Part shown: piece after piece, positions 44,039-52,770 of the stretch | Layout: each line of letters begins with the position of its first letter | Position numbering within the stretch: the first letter of the stretch is position 1 | Assembly (NCBI RefSeq): GCF_049446155.1 | Contig: NZ_JBMSEE010000003.1 | Location: forward strand, 1-64,000 | Source of the DNA: Rivibacter sp049446155 | Lineage (GTDB): Bacteria; Pseudomonadota; Gammaproteobacteria; Burkholderiales; Burkholderiaceae_C | Direction: 5' to 3' | Length of the DNA stretch: 64,000 nt | Translations under genes and position numbers: made by a program | The notes under the pieces: model-generated | The model's input: only the letters and a program-made list of their open reading frames with translations | What the model was told of the DNA's origin: nothing | Database searches by the model: none

Positions 44039-44988
44039 TGATGAACACCCCCACCTACCCCCGCGACCTGCGCGGCTACGGCCGCCTGCCGCCGCACGCC
44101 CACTGGCCCGGCAAGGCGCGCATCGCGCTGCAGTTCGTCCTCAACTACGAAGAAGGCGGCGAGAACAGCGTGCTGCACGGCGACGCCGGCAGCGAGCAGT
44201 TCCTCTCCGAGATGTTCAACCCGGCGTCCTACCCGGCGCGGCATCTCAGCATGGAGGGCATCTACGAGTACGGCTCGCGCGCCGGCGTGTGGCGGCTGCT
44301 GCGCGAGTTCGAGCGGCGCGGCCTGCCGCTCACCGTGTTCGGCGTCAGCATGGCGCTGGAGCGCTGCCCGGAGGTGACGGCGGCCTTCGTCGAGCTCGGC
44401 CACGAGATTGCCTGCCACGGCTGGCGCTGGATCCACTACCAGAACCTCGACGAGGCCACCGAGCGCGAGCACCTGCGCCGCGGCATGGAGATCATCGAGC
44501 GCCTGACCGGCGAACGGCCGCTGGGCTGGTACACCGGGCGCGACAGCCCCAACACGCGACGGCTCGTGGCCGAGCACGGCGGCTTCGCCTACGACAGCGA
44601 CTACTACGGCGACGACCTGCCGTTCTGGCTGCAGGTGAAGAAGAGCGACGGCACGCTCGCGCCGCACCTGGTGGTGCCCTACACGCTCGACTGCAACGAC
44701 ATGCGCTTCGCGCTGCCGCAGGGCTTCTCGCACGGCGACGAGTTCTTCGAGTACCTGCGCGACAGCTTCGACGTGCTCTACGCCGAGGGCGACGAGGCGC
44801 CCAAGATGATGAGCATCGGCATGCACTGCCGCCTGCTCGGCCGCCCCGGGCGCCTGCGCGCGCTGCAGCGCTTTCTCGACCACGTCGAGCGCCACGACCG
44901 CGTCTGGGTCGCGCAGCGCATCCAGATCGCCGAGCACTGGCGCGCCACGCACCCGTTCGACCCGGCCACGGCCTTCGTGTGGAGCTGA
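44038..44988 (+). CDS. puuE: Allantoinase, polysaccharide-deacetylase type
   Basis: 316 residues with the PuuE/HpuA spelling RDLRGYGRLPPHAHWPGKARIALQFVLNYEEGGE, then EIACHGWRWIHYQ, GWYTGRDSPNTRRLVAEHGGFAYDSDYYGDDLP. It hydrolyses allantoin to allantoate in the cytosol without the classical binuclear-metal allantoinase fold. Two in-frame ATGs (44038 and 44041) are possible; the first overlaps the GntR stop (TGATG). 4 bases separate it from the UraD-AllC gene. Confidence 0.92.
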   Translation: MMNTPTYPRDLRGYGRLPPHAHWPGKARIALQFVLNYEEGGENSVLHGDAGSEQFLSEMFNPASYPARHLSMEGIYEYGSRAGVWRLLREFERRGLPLTVFGVSMALERCPEVTAAFVELGHEIACHGWRWIHYQNLDEATEREHLRRGMEIIERLTGERPLGWYTGRDSPNTRRLVAEHGGFAYDSDYYGDDLPFWLQVKKSDGTLAPHLVVPYTLDCNDMRFALPQGFSHGDEFFEYLRDSFDVLYAEGDEAPKMMSIGMHCRLLGRPGRLRALQRFLDHVERHDRVWVAQRIQIAEHWRATHPFDPATAFVWS

Positions 44989-44992
44989 TCCC

Positions 44993-46873
44993 ATGACGCT
45001 CACGCTGGACGCACTCAACGCCGCCGGCGACGACGAGTTCGTCGCGCTGCTCGACGGCATCTACGAGCGCTCGCCGTGGATCGCGCGCGCGGCGGCAGCC
45101 AAGCGGCCGTTCGCGACGCTGGCCGCGCTCAAGCGCGGCCTGGTCGAGGCGGTACGCGAAGCCTCGCGCGATGCGCAGCTCGCGCTGATCCGCGCCCACC
45201 CCGAGCTGGCCGGCAAGGCCATGGTCGCCAAGACGCTGACCGCCGAGAGCACGAACGAGCAAACCGCCTCGGGCCTCACGAACTGCAGCCCGCCGGAGTT
45301 CGCGGCGCTGCAAAAGCTCAACGCCGACTACAACGCGAAGTTCGGCTGGCCCTTCATCCTCGCGGTGCTGGGCCCGCGCGGCAGCGGGCTTTCGCGCGCC
45401 GAGATCATCGCGACCTTCGCGCGCCGGCTGGACGGTCACCCGGACTTCGAGTTCGCGGAGTGCCTGCGCAACATCCACCGCATTGCCGAGCTGCGGCTGA
45501 ACGACAAGTTCGGCCACGCGCCGGCGCGCGGCAAACGCGTGTGGGACTGGGCCGAGCAACTGGCCGCGCACAGCGACCCCGGCTTCAAGGAGCAGGGGCA
45601 GCTGACCGTCACCTACCTGACCGACGCGCATCGCGCCTGCGCCGCGCAGCTGGCCGCGTGGATGCGCGAATGCGGCTTCGACGAGGTCTCGACCGACGCG
45701 GTCGGCAATGTCGTGGGCGTCTATCACGGCGCCGAGGCGGGCGCCAAGCGGCTGCTCACGGGCAGCCACTACGACACCGTGCGCAACGGCGGCAAGTACG
45801 ACGGGCGCCTGGGCATCTTCGTGCCGATGGCCTGCGTGCGCGAGCTGTCGCGCGCCGGACGGCGGCTGCCGTTCGGCATCGAGCTGGTCGGCTTCGCCGA
45901 GGAGGAAGGCCAGCGCTACAAGGCGACCTTCCTCGGCTCCGGCGCGCTGACCGGCGGCTTCGATCCGGCCTGGCTCGAGCAGGTCGATGCCGACGGCGTC
46001 GCCATGCGCGACGCGATGCGTGGCGCCGGCCTGCCGGCCACGCTGGAGGCGATCGGCGCGCTCAGGCGCGATCCGTCGCGCTACCTCGGCTTCGTCGAGG
46101 TCCACATCGAGCAAGGCCCGGTGCTCGACGAGCTCGACCTGCCGCTGGGCATCGTGACCTCGATCAACGGCAGCGTGCGCTATGTCGGCGAGGTGATCGG
46201 CATGGCCAGCCACGCCGGCACCACGCCGATGGGCCGGCGCCGCGACGCGGCCTGCGCGGTGGCCGAGCTGGCGCTGTTCGTCGAGCGGCGCGCCGCCGCG
46301 GTGCCCGATGTGGTCGGCACCGTCGGCATGCTCGAGGTGCCGGCCGGCTCGATCAACGTGGTGCCGGGACGCTGCCGCTTCAGCCTGGACCTGCGCGCCA
46401 CGACCAACGAGGCACGCAACGCGCTGGCCGCCGACGTGACCGCCGAGCTGAAGCGCATCTGCGACGCGCGCGGACTGCACTTCAGGCTCGAGCGCACGAT
46501 GATCGCCGCCGCCGCGCCCAGCGCGCCGGCGTGGCAGCAGCGCTGGGAGCGTGCCGTCGAGTCGCTCGGCCTGCCCGTGTTTCGCATGCCCAGCGGCGCC
46601 GGCCACGACGCGATGAAGCTGCACGAGGTGATGCCGCAGGCCATGCTGTTCACGCGCGGCCAGAACAGCGGCATCAGCCACAACCCGCTGGAGTCGATCA
46701 CCGCCGACGACGCCGAGCTCGCGGTGGCGGCGTTTGCGCGTCTGCTCGACGAGTTGGAAGCAGGCGCCTCGTCGCTCCCTCTCCCGCGTGCGGGAGAGGG
46801 CGGGGGTGAGGGCTTCGGCTCGACCCCTCACCCCAACCCTCTCCCCGCAAGCGGGGCGAGGGAGCCTCGCTGA
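44993..46873 (+). CDS. uraD-allC: Bifunctional OHCU decarboxylase / allantoate amidohydrolase
   Basis: 626-residue fusion. Residues 1-168 are UraD (catalytic His69 in RAHPELAG, then NEQTASGLTNCSPPEF), which decarboxylates OHCU to S-allantoin. Residues about 178-592 are an M20 allantoate/N-carbamoyl amidohydrolase: metal ligands in GSHYDTVRNGGKYDGRLG, EEEGQRY and VHIEQGP. The two acts flank the PuuE step, so one polypeptide covers both sides of allantoin hydrolysis. The last ~32 residues (about 595-626, LPLPRAGEGGGEG...HPNPLPASG) are encoded by a REP-like dyad and are not family sequence. Only 5 bases separate it from the next gene. Confidence 0.92.
   Translation: MTLTLDALNAAGDDEFVALLDGIYERSPWIARAAAAKRPFATLAALKRGLVEAVREASRDAQLALIRAHPELAGKAMVAKTLTAESTNEQTASGLTNCSPPEFAALQKLNADYNAKFGWPFILAVLGPRGSGLSRAEIIATFARRLDGHPDFEFAECLRNIHRIAELRLNDKFGHAPARGKRVWDWAEQLAAHSDPGFKEQGQLTVTYLTDAHRACAAQLAAWMRECGFDEVSTDAVGNVVGVYHGAEAGAKRLLTGSHYDTVRNGGKYDGRLGIFVPMACVRELSRAGRRLPFGIELVGFAEEEGQRYKATFLGSGALTGGFDPAWLEQVDADGVAMRDAMRGAGLPATLEAIGALRRDPSRYLGFVEVHIEQGPVLDELDLPLGIVTSINGSVRYVGEVIGMASHAGTTPMGRRRDAACAVAELALFVERRAAAVPDVVGTVGMLEVPAGSINVVPGRCRFSLDLRATTNEARNALAADVTAELKRICDARGLHFRLERTMIAAAAPSAPAWQQRWERAVESLGLPVFRMPSGAGHDAMKLHEVMPQAMLFTRGQNSGISHNPLESITADDAELAVAAFARLLDELEAGASSLPLPRAGEGGGEGFGSTPHPNPLPASGAREPR
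46774..46865. repeat. REP/BIME-like dyad, inward tails, inside uraD-allC
   Basis: GCTCCCTCTCCCGC/GCGGGAGAGGG with CGGGGGTGAGGGC, a 10-base spacer, then CCCCTCACCCC, AACCCTCTCCCCGC/GCGGGGCGAGGGAGC. The unit order is reversed relative to the other dyads (tails point inward). It is read in frame as the C-terminal tail of the UraD-AllC protein. Confidence 0.85.
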
Positions 46874-46878
46874 CCACC

Positions 46879-48105
46879 ATGAACCTGCACCACCAACTCG
46901 ACACCTGGATCGACGCCAACTTCGACGAGGAAGTGCGCTTCCTGCAAGCCCTGGTGCGCGTGCCAACCGACACGCCGCCGGGCAACAACGCGCCGCACGC
47001 CGAGCGCACGACCGAGCTGCTGCGCGCCTTCAGCTGGCAAGTCGAGCGCTACCCGGTGCCGGAGACCGAAGTGCGCGCCTACGGGCTCGAATCGATCACC
47101 AACCTGATCGTGCGCCGCCGCTTCGGTGCCGGCGGCCGGACGATCGCGCTCAACGCCCACGGCGACGTGGTGCCGCCCGGCGAAGGCTGGACGCACGACC
47201 CCTACGGCGCCGAGCTCGCCGACGGGCGCCTCTACGGCCGCGCGGCGGCGGTCAGCAAGAGCGACTTCGCGACCTACGCCTTCGCGCTGCGCGCGATCGA
47301 GTCGCTCGCCGCTCCGTTGAACGGCGCCGTCGAGCTGCACTTCACCTACGACGAGGAGTTCGGCGGCGAGCTCGGCCCGGGCTGGCTGCTCGCCCACGGC
47401 CTCACGAAACCCGACCTGCTGATCGCCGCCGGCTTCAGCTACCAGGTGGTCACCGCGCACAACGGCTGCCTGCAGTTCGAGGTCGCGCTGCACGGCACGG
47501 CCTCGCACGCGGCCTATCCGGAAACCGGCGTCGACGCGCTGCAGGCCGCCAACAGGCTGCTCACCGCGCTCTTCGCGCACAACGACGTGCTGCGCTCACG
47601 CCGCTCGCAGGTCGCGGGCATCACGCACCCCTATCTCAACGTCGGCCGCATCGAAGGCGGCAGCAACACCAACGTGGTGCCCGGCAAGGTGGTGCTCAGG
47701 CTCGACCGCCGCCTGATTCCCGAGGAGGACATCGGCGCGGTCGAGGCCGAGGTGCGTTCGCTCATCGAGCGCACGGTCGCCGCCTCGCCGGGCATTCGCC
47801 TCGAGATCCGGCGCCTGCTGAAGGCCAACCCGCTGAAGCCGCAGCCCGGCAACGCGCCGCTGGTGCAGGCGATCCAGAGCCACGGCCGCGAGGTGTTCGG
47901 CGTCGAGATCCCCGAATGCGGCACGCCGCTTTACACCGACGTGCGCCTGTACGGCGCACACGGCGTGCCGGCGGTGATCTACGGCGCCGGGCCGCGCACG
48001 GTGCTGGAGTCGAACGCCAAGCGCGCCGACGAGCACCTCGTGCTCGAAGACCTGCGCCGCGCGACCAAGGTCGTTGCGCGCTGCCTGCTCGACCTGCTGT
48101 CGTAG
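46879..48105 (+). CDS. M20-family metallohydrolase
   Basis: 408 residues with a binuclear-zinc peptidase core: LNAHGDVVPPGEGW (His and Asp ligands), YDEEFGGE (catalytic Glu pair), TASHAAYPETGVDAL in the dimerisation domain, and TPLYTDVRLYGAHGVPAVIYGAGP near the end. This is the ArgE/DapE-like deacylase shape. In a purine operon it might act on ureido or N-carbamoyl intermediates after AllC, but this is inference. 5 bases after uraD-allC and 55 before the permease. Confidence 0.83.
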   Translation: MNLHHQLDTWIDANFDEEVRFLQALVRVPTDTPPGNNAPHAERTTELLRAFSWQVERYPVPETEVRAYGLESITNLIVRRRFGAGGRTIALNAHGDVVPPGEGWTHDPYGAELADGRLYGRAAAVSKSDFATYAFALRAIESLAAPLNGAVELHFTYDEEFGGELGPGWLLAHGLTKPDLLIAAGFSYQVVTAHNGCLQFEVALHGTASHAAYPETGVDALQAANRLLTALFAHNDVLRSRRSQVAGITHPYLNVGRIEGGSNTNVVPGKVVLRLDRRLIPEEDIGAVEAEVRSLIERTVAASPGIRLEIRRLLKANPLKPQPGNAPLVQAIQSHGREVFGVEIPECGTPLYTDVRLYGAHGVPAVIYGAGPRTVLESNAKRADEHLVLEDLRRATKVVARCLLDLLS

Positions 48106-48160
48106 CCCAACCGTCGTCGTAACCCGGGCCGAGGCCCACGTGGAAGAGGAGCGCTTGCGA

Positions 48161-49615
48161 ATGGAAATCCAGAACCCGTCACCGGCCCTCTACAACGAGG
48201 ACCTCGCGCCCGCGAAGCAGCGCAACTGGGGCGCCTTCAGCATCTTCAACGTCTGGACCTCGGACGTGCACAGCCTGTGGGGCTACTACCTCGCGGCCAG
48301 CCTGTTCCTGCTGTGCGGCAGCTTCGTCAACTTCATCGTCGCGATCGGCATCGGCTCGCTGGTGATCTTTGCGCTGATGAACCTGGTGGGCTACGCGGGC
48401 GTGAAGACCGGCGTGCCCTATCCGGTGCTCGCGCGCGCCTCGTTCGGCATCTGGGGCGCCAACGTCCCGGCGCTGGTGCGCGCCATCGTCGCGTGCTTCT
48501 GGTACGGCGCACAGACCGCCGCAGCCTCGGGCGCGATCGTCGCGCTGCTGATCCGCAGCGAAGGCTTCCTGCAGTTCCACCAGACGACGCACTGGCTCGG
48601 GCATTCGGGGCTGGAGGTGATCTGCTTCGTCGTGATCTGGGCGCTGCAGCTGCTGATCATCCAGCGCGGCATGGAGACGGTGCGCAAGTTCCAGGACTGG
48701 GCCGGCCCCGCCGTGTGGGTGATGATGCTGATCCTCGCGGTGGGCCTGTGCGTCAAGGCCGGCGGCTTCTCGTTCAGCCACGCGATCCCGATGGACGTGC
48801 TGCTCGACAAGACCAAGGACGCCGGCGTCAGCGGCCAACCGGGCTCGTTCGCGGCGCTCGCCGCGGTGGCGGCCACCTGGGTCACCTACTTCGCGGCGCT
48901 GTACCTGAACTTCTGCGACTTCTCGCGCTACGCGCCGGACAAGAAGACCGTGCGCACCGGCAACCTGTGGGGCCTGCCGGTCAACCTGATCCTGTTCTCG
49001 CTGGTCGCCGGCGTGACGACGATCGCGGCCTACCAGGTCTACGGCGAGGTGCTGCTGCACCCCGACCAGATCTCGGCCAAGTTCGACAGCTGGTTCCTCG
49101 CGCTGCTGGCTGCGCTGACCTTCGCGGTCGCGACGCTGGGCATCAACGTGGTGGCGAACTTCGTCTCGCCGGCGTTCGACTTCGCCAACGTGTTCCCGAA
49201 GCAGATCGATTTCAAGCGCGGCGGCTACATCGCGGCGCTGATCGCGCTGGCGCTCTACCCCTTCGCGCCGTGGGAGGGCAACGCGGCGAGCTTCGTCAAC
49301 GCGATCGGCGCGACGATGGGTCCGCTGCTGGGCATCATCCTGGTGGACTACTACCTGATCCGCAAGGGCGAGATCGATGTCGCCGCGCTCTACCGCGAGG
49401 ACGGCGAGTTCCGCTTCCAGGGCGGCTGGCACGTGCCGGCCTTCGTGGCCGCCGGCATCGGCACGCTGTTCTCGAGCATCCTGCCCAACTTCACGACGCT
49501 GCTGCCCGGCTGGTGGGGCACCTACGGCTGGTTCTTCGGCGTCGCGATCGCGGCGGTGTCGTACTGGCTGATCCGCTCGCTCGTGCCGGCCGCGCGCCCG
49601 CGCCTGGCCACCTGA
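48161..49615 (+). CDS. NCS1-family purine/allantoin permease
   Basis: 484 residues, about twelve transmembrane helices, with NCS1 spelling: LAPAKQRNWGAFSIFNVWTSDVHSLWGYYLAASL, SFGIWGANVPALVRAIVACFWYG, CDFSRYAPDKKTVRTGN and DYYLIRKGEIDVAALY. Imports a nucleobase, hydantoin or allantoin with a cation. ATG 48161 follows a GAGGAG; the frame is open further upstream without support. It ends the plus-strand purine operon, so allantoin or a uric-acid-related base is the likely cargo. Confidence 0.88.
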   Translation: MEIQNPSPALYNEDLAPAKQRNWGAFSIFNVWTSDVHSLWGYYLAASLFLLCGSFVNFIVAIGIGSLVIFALMNLVGYAGVKTGVPYPVLARASFGIWGANVPALVRAIVACFWYGAQTAAASGAIVALLIRSEGFLQFHQTTHWLGHSGLEVICFVVIWALQLLIIQRGMETVRKFQDWAGPAVWVMMLILAVGLCVKAGGFSFSHAIPMDVLLDKTKDAGVSGQPGSFAALAAVAATWVTYFAALYLNFCDFSRYAPDKKTVRTGNLWGLPVNLILFSLVAGVTTIAAYQVYGEVLLHPDQISAKFDSWFLALLAALTFAVATLGINVVANFVSPAFDFANVFPKQIDFKRGGYIAALIALALYPFAPWEGNAASFVNAIGATMGPLLGIILVDYYLIRKGEIDVAALYREDGEFRFQGGWHVPAFVAAGIGTLFSSILPNFTTLLPGWWGTYGWFFGVAIAAVSYWLIRSLVPAARPRLAT

Positions 49616-49627
49616 ACGCAGCGCCGA

Positions 49628-50884
49628 TCAGGCCGCGGCGGCCACCGGCCGCCGCCGGTTGATCGCCACCGCCGCCACGACCGCGAACACCACCGCGCCC
49701 AGCGTGCTGAGCGCGGCTTCGGTGTAGAGCATGCCGCCGGCGCCGAAGCGCCCGTGCGCCCAGCCGTCGATCATGATCATGTAGGCGATCGGCATGTTGG
49801 CCAGCGACGAGAACATCGTGTACTTGGTCGCCGCGGCGCCGCCTTCGATGACTTCGAGCACCACCGCGGTGTAGCCGGTGTAGGCCAGGCCGCCGGTGAA
49901 CGCGTAGATCAGCGAGAAGACGATGAACATCGTCTCGGTGCGCGGCGCGAGCGCCATGGCCAGCGCGCAGGCCGACTGCGTGAGGCCGAACAGCAGGTAG
50001 GCGGTCTTTCGGTCCATGCGGTCGCACAGCGGGCCCGCGACCCAGCAGCCCAGCGCAGCGACCAGGCCGCTGAGCACGCCGCCCACGGTGGCCACCGTCG
50101 TGGCGCTGGCATGCCAGTCGTCGGCCACCGCGGCGCCCAGGCCCATCGCGGCGCCGGTGCCCAGCGGCATCAGGCAGATCAGCGCGGCCAGCCAGCCGGA
50201 GCGCGTGCGCAGCACCTGCCAGAGGTCGCGCAGCGCCTCGAACATGTCGCGCAGCGGGCGGCCGGTGGCGCTGGCCATCGGCGGCGGCTCGCGCAGCGGC
50301 TTGAGCGCCAGCGTGCACAGCACCGTGCCCAGCGCCAGCACCGCGCCGGCCATCCAGGCCTCGGGCAGCGTGCGCGTCAGCCACAGGCCGAGGCCGCCGC
50401 CGATGCCGCCGCCGATCATGTTGCCGGCCTGGAACCAGCCGGCGACGCGACCGCGCTGATCGGGCGGCGAGTCGTGCGCCATCAGGCTCTCGATCGACAT
50501 CACCAGCAGCGTGATCGCGATGTTGGACACGCCCACCACGAGGTACATCCAGGGCAGCGCGGCCGGCGTGGCCGGGATCGCCGCGGTCGCGAAGAAGCCC
50601 AGCGCGCTGACCACCGCCATCGAGCGGTACCAGCCCTTGCGCGTAAAGGTCGCGTCCGCGACCGGCGCCCACAGAAACTTCCAGGTGTGCGGCAGGAAGC
50701 TGAAGGCCACCAGCCCGGCCACCTGCTCGACGCTCAGGCCGGCCTGCGAGAGCTCGTAGGCGATCGCGGTGGTGAGAAAGCCCGACAGCGCGCCGAAGGG
50801 CAGCACGAGGATCAGGTAGACGATCGGATGGGTGGCGCGGGCGTGGCTTGTGGCCAGGTCCGGGCCGTGGGCGGCGAGGGTCAT
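49628..50884 (-). CDS. MFS transporter (AmpG-like)
   Basis: 418 residues with about twelve hydrophobic helices and an early PHTWKFLWAPVADATFTRKGWYRSM loop similar to AmpG/acetyl-CoA-transporter-type MFS proteins, plus the second-half loop CDRMDRKTAYLLFG. Cargo unknown. ATG 50884 chosen; the longer frame (to 51133) enters the divergent kinase promoter. It converges on the NCS1 permease with 12 bases between the stops. Confidence 0.8.
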   Translation of the reverse strand: MTLAAHGPDLATSHARATHPIVYLILVLPFGALSGFLTTAIAYELSQAGLSVEQVAGLVAFSFLPHTWKFLWAPVADATFTRKGWYRSMAVVSALGFFATAAIPATPAALPWMYLVVGVSNIAITLLVMSIESLMAHDSPPDQRGRVAGWFQAGNMIGGGIGGGLGLWLTRTLPEAWMAGAVLALGTVLCTLALKPLREPPPMASATGRPLRDMFEALRDLWQVLRTRSGWLAALICLMPLGTGAAMGLGAAVADDWHASATTVATVGGVLSGLVAALGCWVAGPLCDRMDRKTAYLLFGLTQSACALAMALAPRTETMFIVFSLIYAFTGGLAYTGYTAVVLEVIEGGAAATKYTMFSSLANMPIAYMIMIDGWAHGRFGAGGMLYTEAALSTLGAVVFAVVAAVAINRRRPVAAAA

Positions 50885-51062
50885 GGGAAGGTCGCTGGTG
50901 GCGATGGGAAGCGAGGATAGCGGCGCAGGCTGACGGCGCGCCGCCGGCCGAGCAGCGCCCTGGCGCGGGCCGCGGCACGCGGCTTGCCATGTCGCCTGCG
51001 TAGCGCTGCGTGCGCGGAACGCAGCAGCCGCCCCGCTTCCGCCTCGATGGGACCGATGCGCC

Positions 51063-52610
51063 GTGAACTCCGCCGCGCCCGCCTCCGATCCGGATCCCGG
51101 CCAGCACCTGCTGGTGGCGATCGAGCAGATCAAGGACTACGCGATCTTCGCGATCGACTTGGACGGCCGCGCGACGACCTGGAACCAGGGCGTCGCGCGC
51201 GTGCTCGGCTACGCCGAGGCCGACTTCGTCGGCCGTGACGTCGGCAGCGCGATCTTCACGCCCGAAGCGCTCGACGACTGCGTGCCGCAGCGCGAACTCG
51301 AGGAGGCAGCGCGCGCCGGCCAGGTGAACAACGACCGCTGGATGCGCCGCAGCAACGGCGATGCGTTCTACGCCGCCGGCATCACGACGGCGGTGCGCGA
51401 CGCGCGCGGCGAGCTGGTGGGTTTCGTGAAGGTGATGCGCGACCAGACGCAGTGGAAGCAGCTGCAGGAGCGGCTGCAGCAGGCGGTCGAGGCGCTGGCC
51501 GAGGCCGACCGCCAGCGCACCGCCTTCATCGCGATGCTCGGGCACGAGCTTCGCAATCCCCTGGCGCCGCTGCGCAACGCGGTTCATCTGCTGCCGCAGG
51601 TGGCGGGCGATCCCCAGCAGCTGCAGGGCCTGGCCGAGATGATGGAACGGCAGGTCGCCCAGATGGGGCGGCTGATCGACGACCTGCTCGACGTCAGCCG
51701 CGTCACGCAGGGCAAGATCGAACTGCGCCGCGAGGCGGTGGAGCTCAACGCGATCGTGCGCAATGCCGTCGACGTGGCGCTCGCGCAATGCAAGCCGCTG
51801 CGTCACCAACTGACCGTCACGCCATCGCTCCAGCCGGTCTACCTCAATGCCGACGCGGCGCGGCTGACGCAGGTGGTGGTCAACCTGCTGAGCAACGCCT
51901 GCAAGTTCACTCCGCCGGGCGGGCGCATCTGGGTGTCGGCCGGGCGCGAGATCGGCGAAGCGGTGCTGCGCGTGCACGACACCGGCATCGGCCTGGAGGC
52001 ACACGAGCGCGGGCGCATCTTCGAGATGTTCACGCAGGTGGACAGCTCGGTCGAGCGCAGGCAAGGCGGGCTGGGCATCGGCCTGGCGCTGGTGCGGCGC
52101 GTGATCGAACTGCACGGTGGGTCGGTGCATGTCGAGAGCGCGGGCCGCGGTCAGGGCAGCGAGTTCATCGTGCGCCTGCCGATCACGCGGCGCGACGGGC
52201 CGCCGCCGGCCGCCGCGCCGGCCGCGCCGGTTCACACGGTGCGTCGGCGCGTGCTGGTCGTCGACGACAACGAGGACGCGGCGCGCAGCCTGGCGGCGGT
52301 GCTGCAGCTCAAGGGCCACGAGGCGATGCTGGCCCACGACGGCGCGACCGCCGTGCGGCTGGCGCTGGACGAGCGTCCGGACGCCGTGGTGCTGGACATC
52401 GGCCTGCCGGTGATGAGCGGGCTGGAAGTCGCGCGGCGGATCCGCCGCGAGCAAGGCGCGCACGCGCCCTTCCTGATCGCACTGACCGGCTGGGGCCAGG
52501 AGGAAGACCGCAGCCGCTCGGCGCAAGCCGGTTTCGACGCACACCTCGTCAAGCCGGTCGACCCGCAGGCGCTCGAGCGGCTGCTGGGGTCGCTCGATCA
52601 GGAACGATGA
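51063..52610 (+). CDS. PAS hybrid sensor histidine kinase with receiver domain
   Basis: 515 residues starting with GTG. PAS domain (about 18-130, DYAIFAIDLDGRATTWNQGVARVLGY), HisKA with His161 (LGHELRNPLAPLRNA), HATPase (NLLSNACKFTPPGG, DTGIGL, GGLGIGLALVRR) and a C-terminal receiver (RVLVVDDNEDAARSLA, phospho-Asp in VVLDIGLPVMSG, KPVDPQ). No membrane helix, so it senses a cytosolic signal such as redox or a small ligand. The gene stands alone between two oppositely oriented neighbours and its partner is unknown. Confidence 0.87.
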   Translation: MNSAAPASDPDPGQHLLVAIEQIKDYAIFAIDLDGRATTWNQGVARVLGYAEADFVGRDVGSAIFTPEALDDCVPQRELEEAARAGQVNNDRWMRRSNGDAFYAAGITTAVRDARGELVGFVKVMRDQTQWKQLQERLQQAVEALAEADRQRTAFIAMLGHELRNPLAPLRNAVHLLPQVAGDPQQLQGLAEMMERQVAQMGRLIDDLLDVSRVTQGKIELRREAVELNAIVRNAVDVALAQCKPLRHQLTVTPSLQPVYLNADAARLTQVVVNLLSNACKFTPPGGRIWVSAGREIGEAVLRVHDTGIGLEAHERGRIFEMFTQVDSSVERRQGGLGIGLALVRRVIELHGGSVHVESAGRGQGSEFIVRLPITRRDGPPPAAAPAAPVHTVRRRVLVVDDNEDAARSLAAVLQLKGHEAMLAHDGATAVRLALDERPDAVVLDIGLPVMSGLEVARRIRREQGAHAPFLIALTGWGQEEDRSRSAQAGFDAHLVKPVDPQALERLLGSLDQER

Positions 52611-52632
52611 CGCCGATCTCGGCGTGCGAGCC

Positions 52633-52770
52633 TCAGCGGCAGAGGGTGCGCCCGCACGGCAGCGCGTCGCCACCCTCCTCGACCGCCGGCCGGCGAGGAT
52701 CGCCGCACGCCGCCGCGACGCCCACCAGCGTGGCCAACAAGGCCGCGCCGATCAGCGCGAGCGGCCTCAT
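52633..52770 (-). CDS. Very small exported or lipoprotein-like protein
   Basis: 45 residues: MRPLALIGAALLATLVGVAAACGDPRRP followed by an acidic stretch and a final CGRTLCR. The hydrophobic N-terminus resembles a signal peptide or lipobox (VAAAC). Its ATG overlaps the stop of the TTC38-like gene (ATGA), which supports translation. No family is recognised. May be a short lipoprotein or a chance frame, so confidence is moderate. Confidence 0.45.
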   Translation of the reverse strand: MRPLALIGAALLATLVGVAAACGDPRRPAVEEGGDALPCGRTLCR

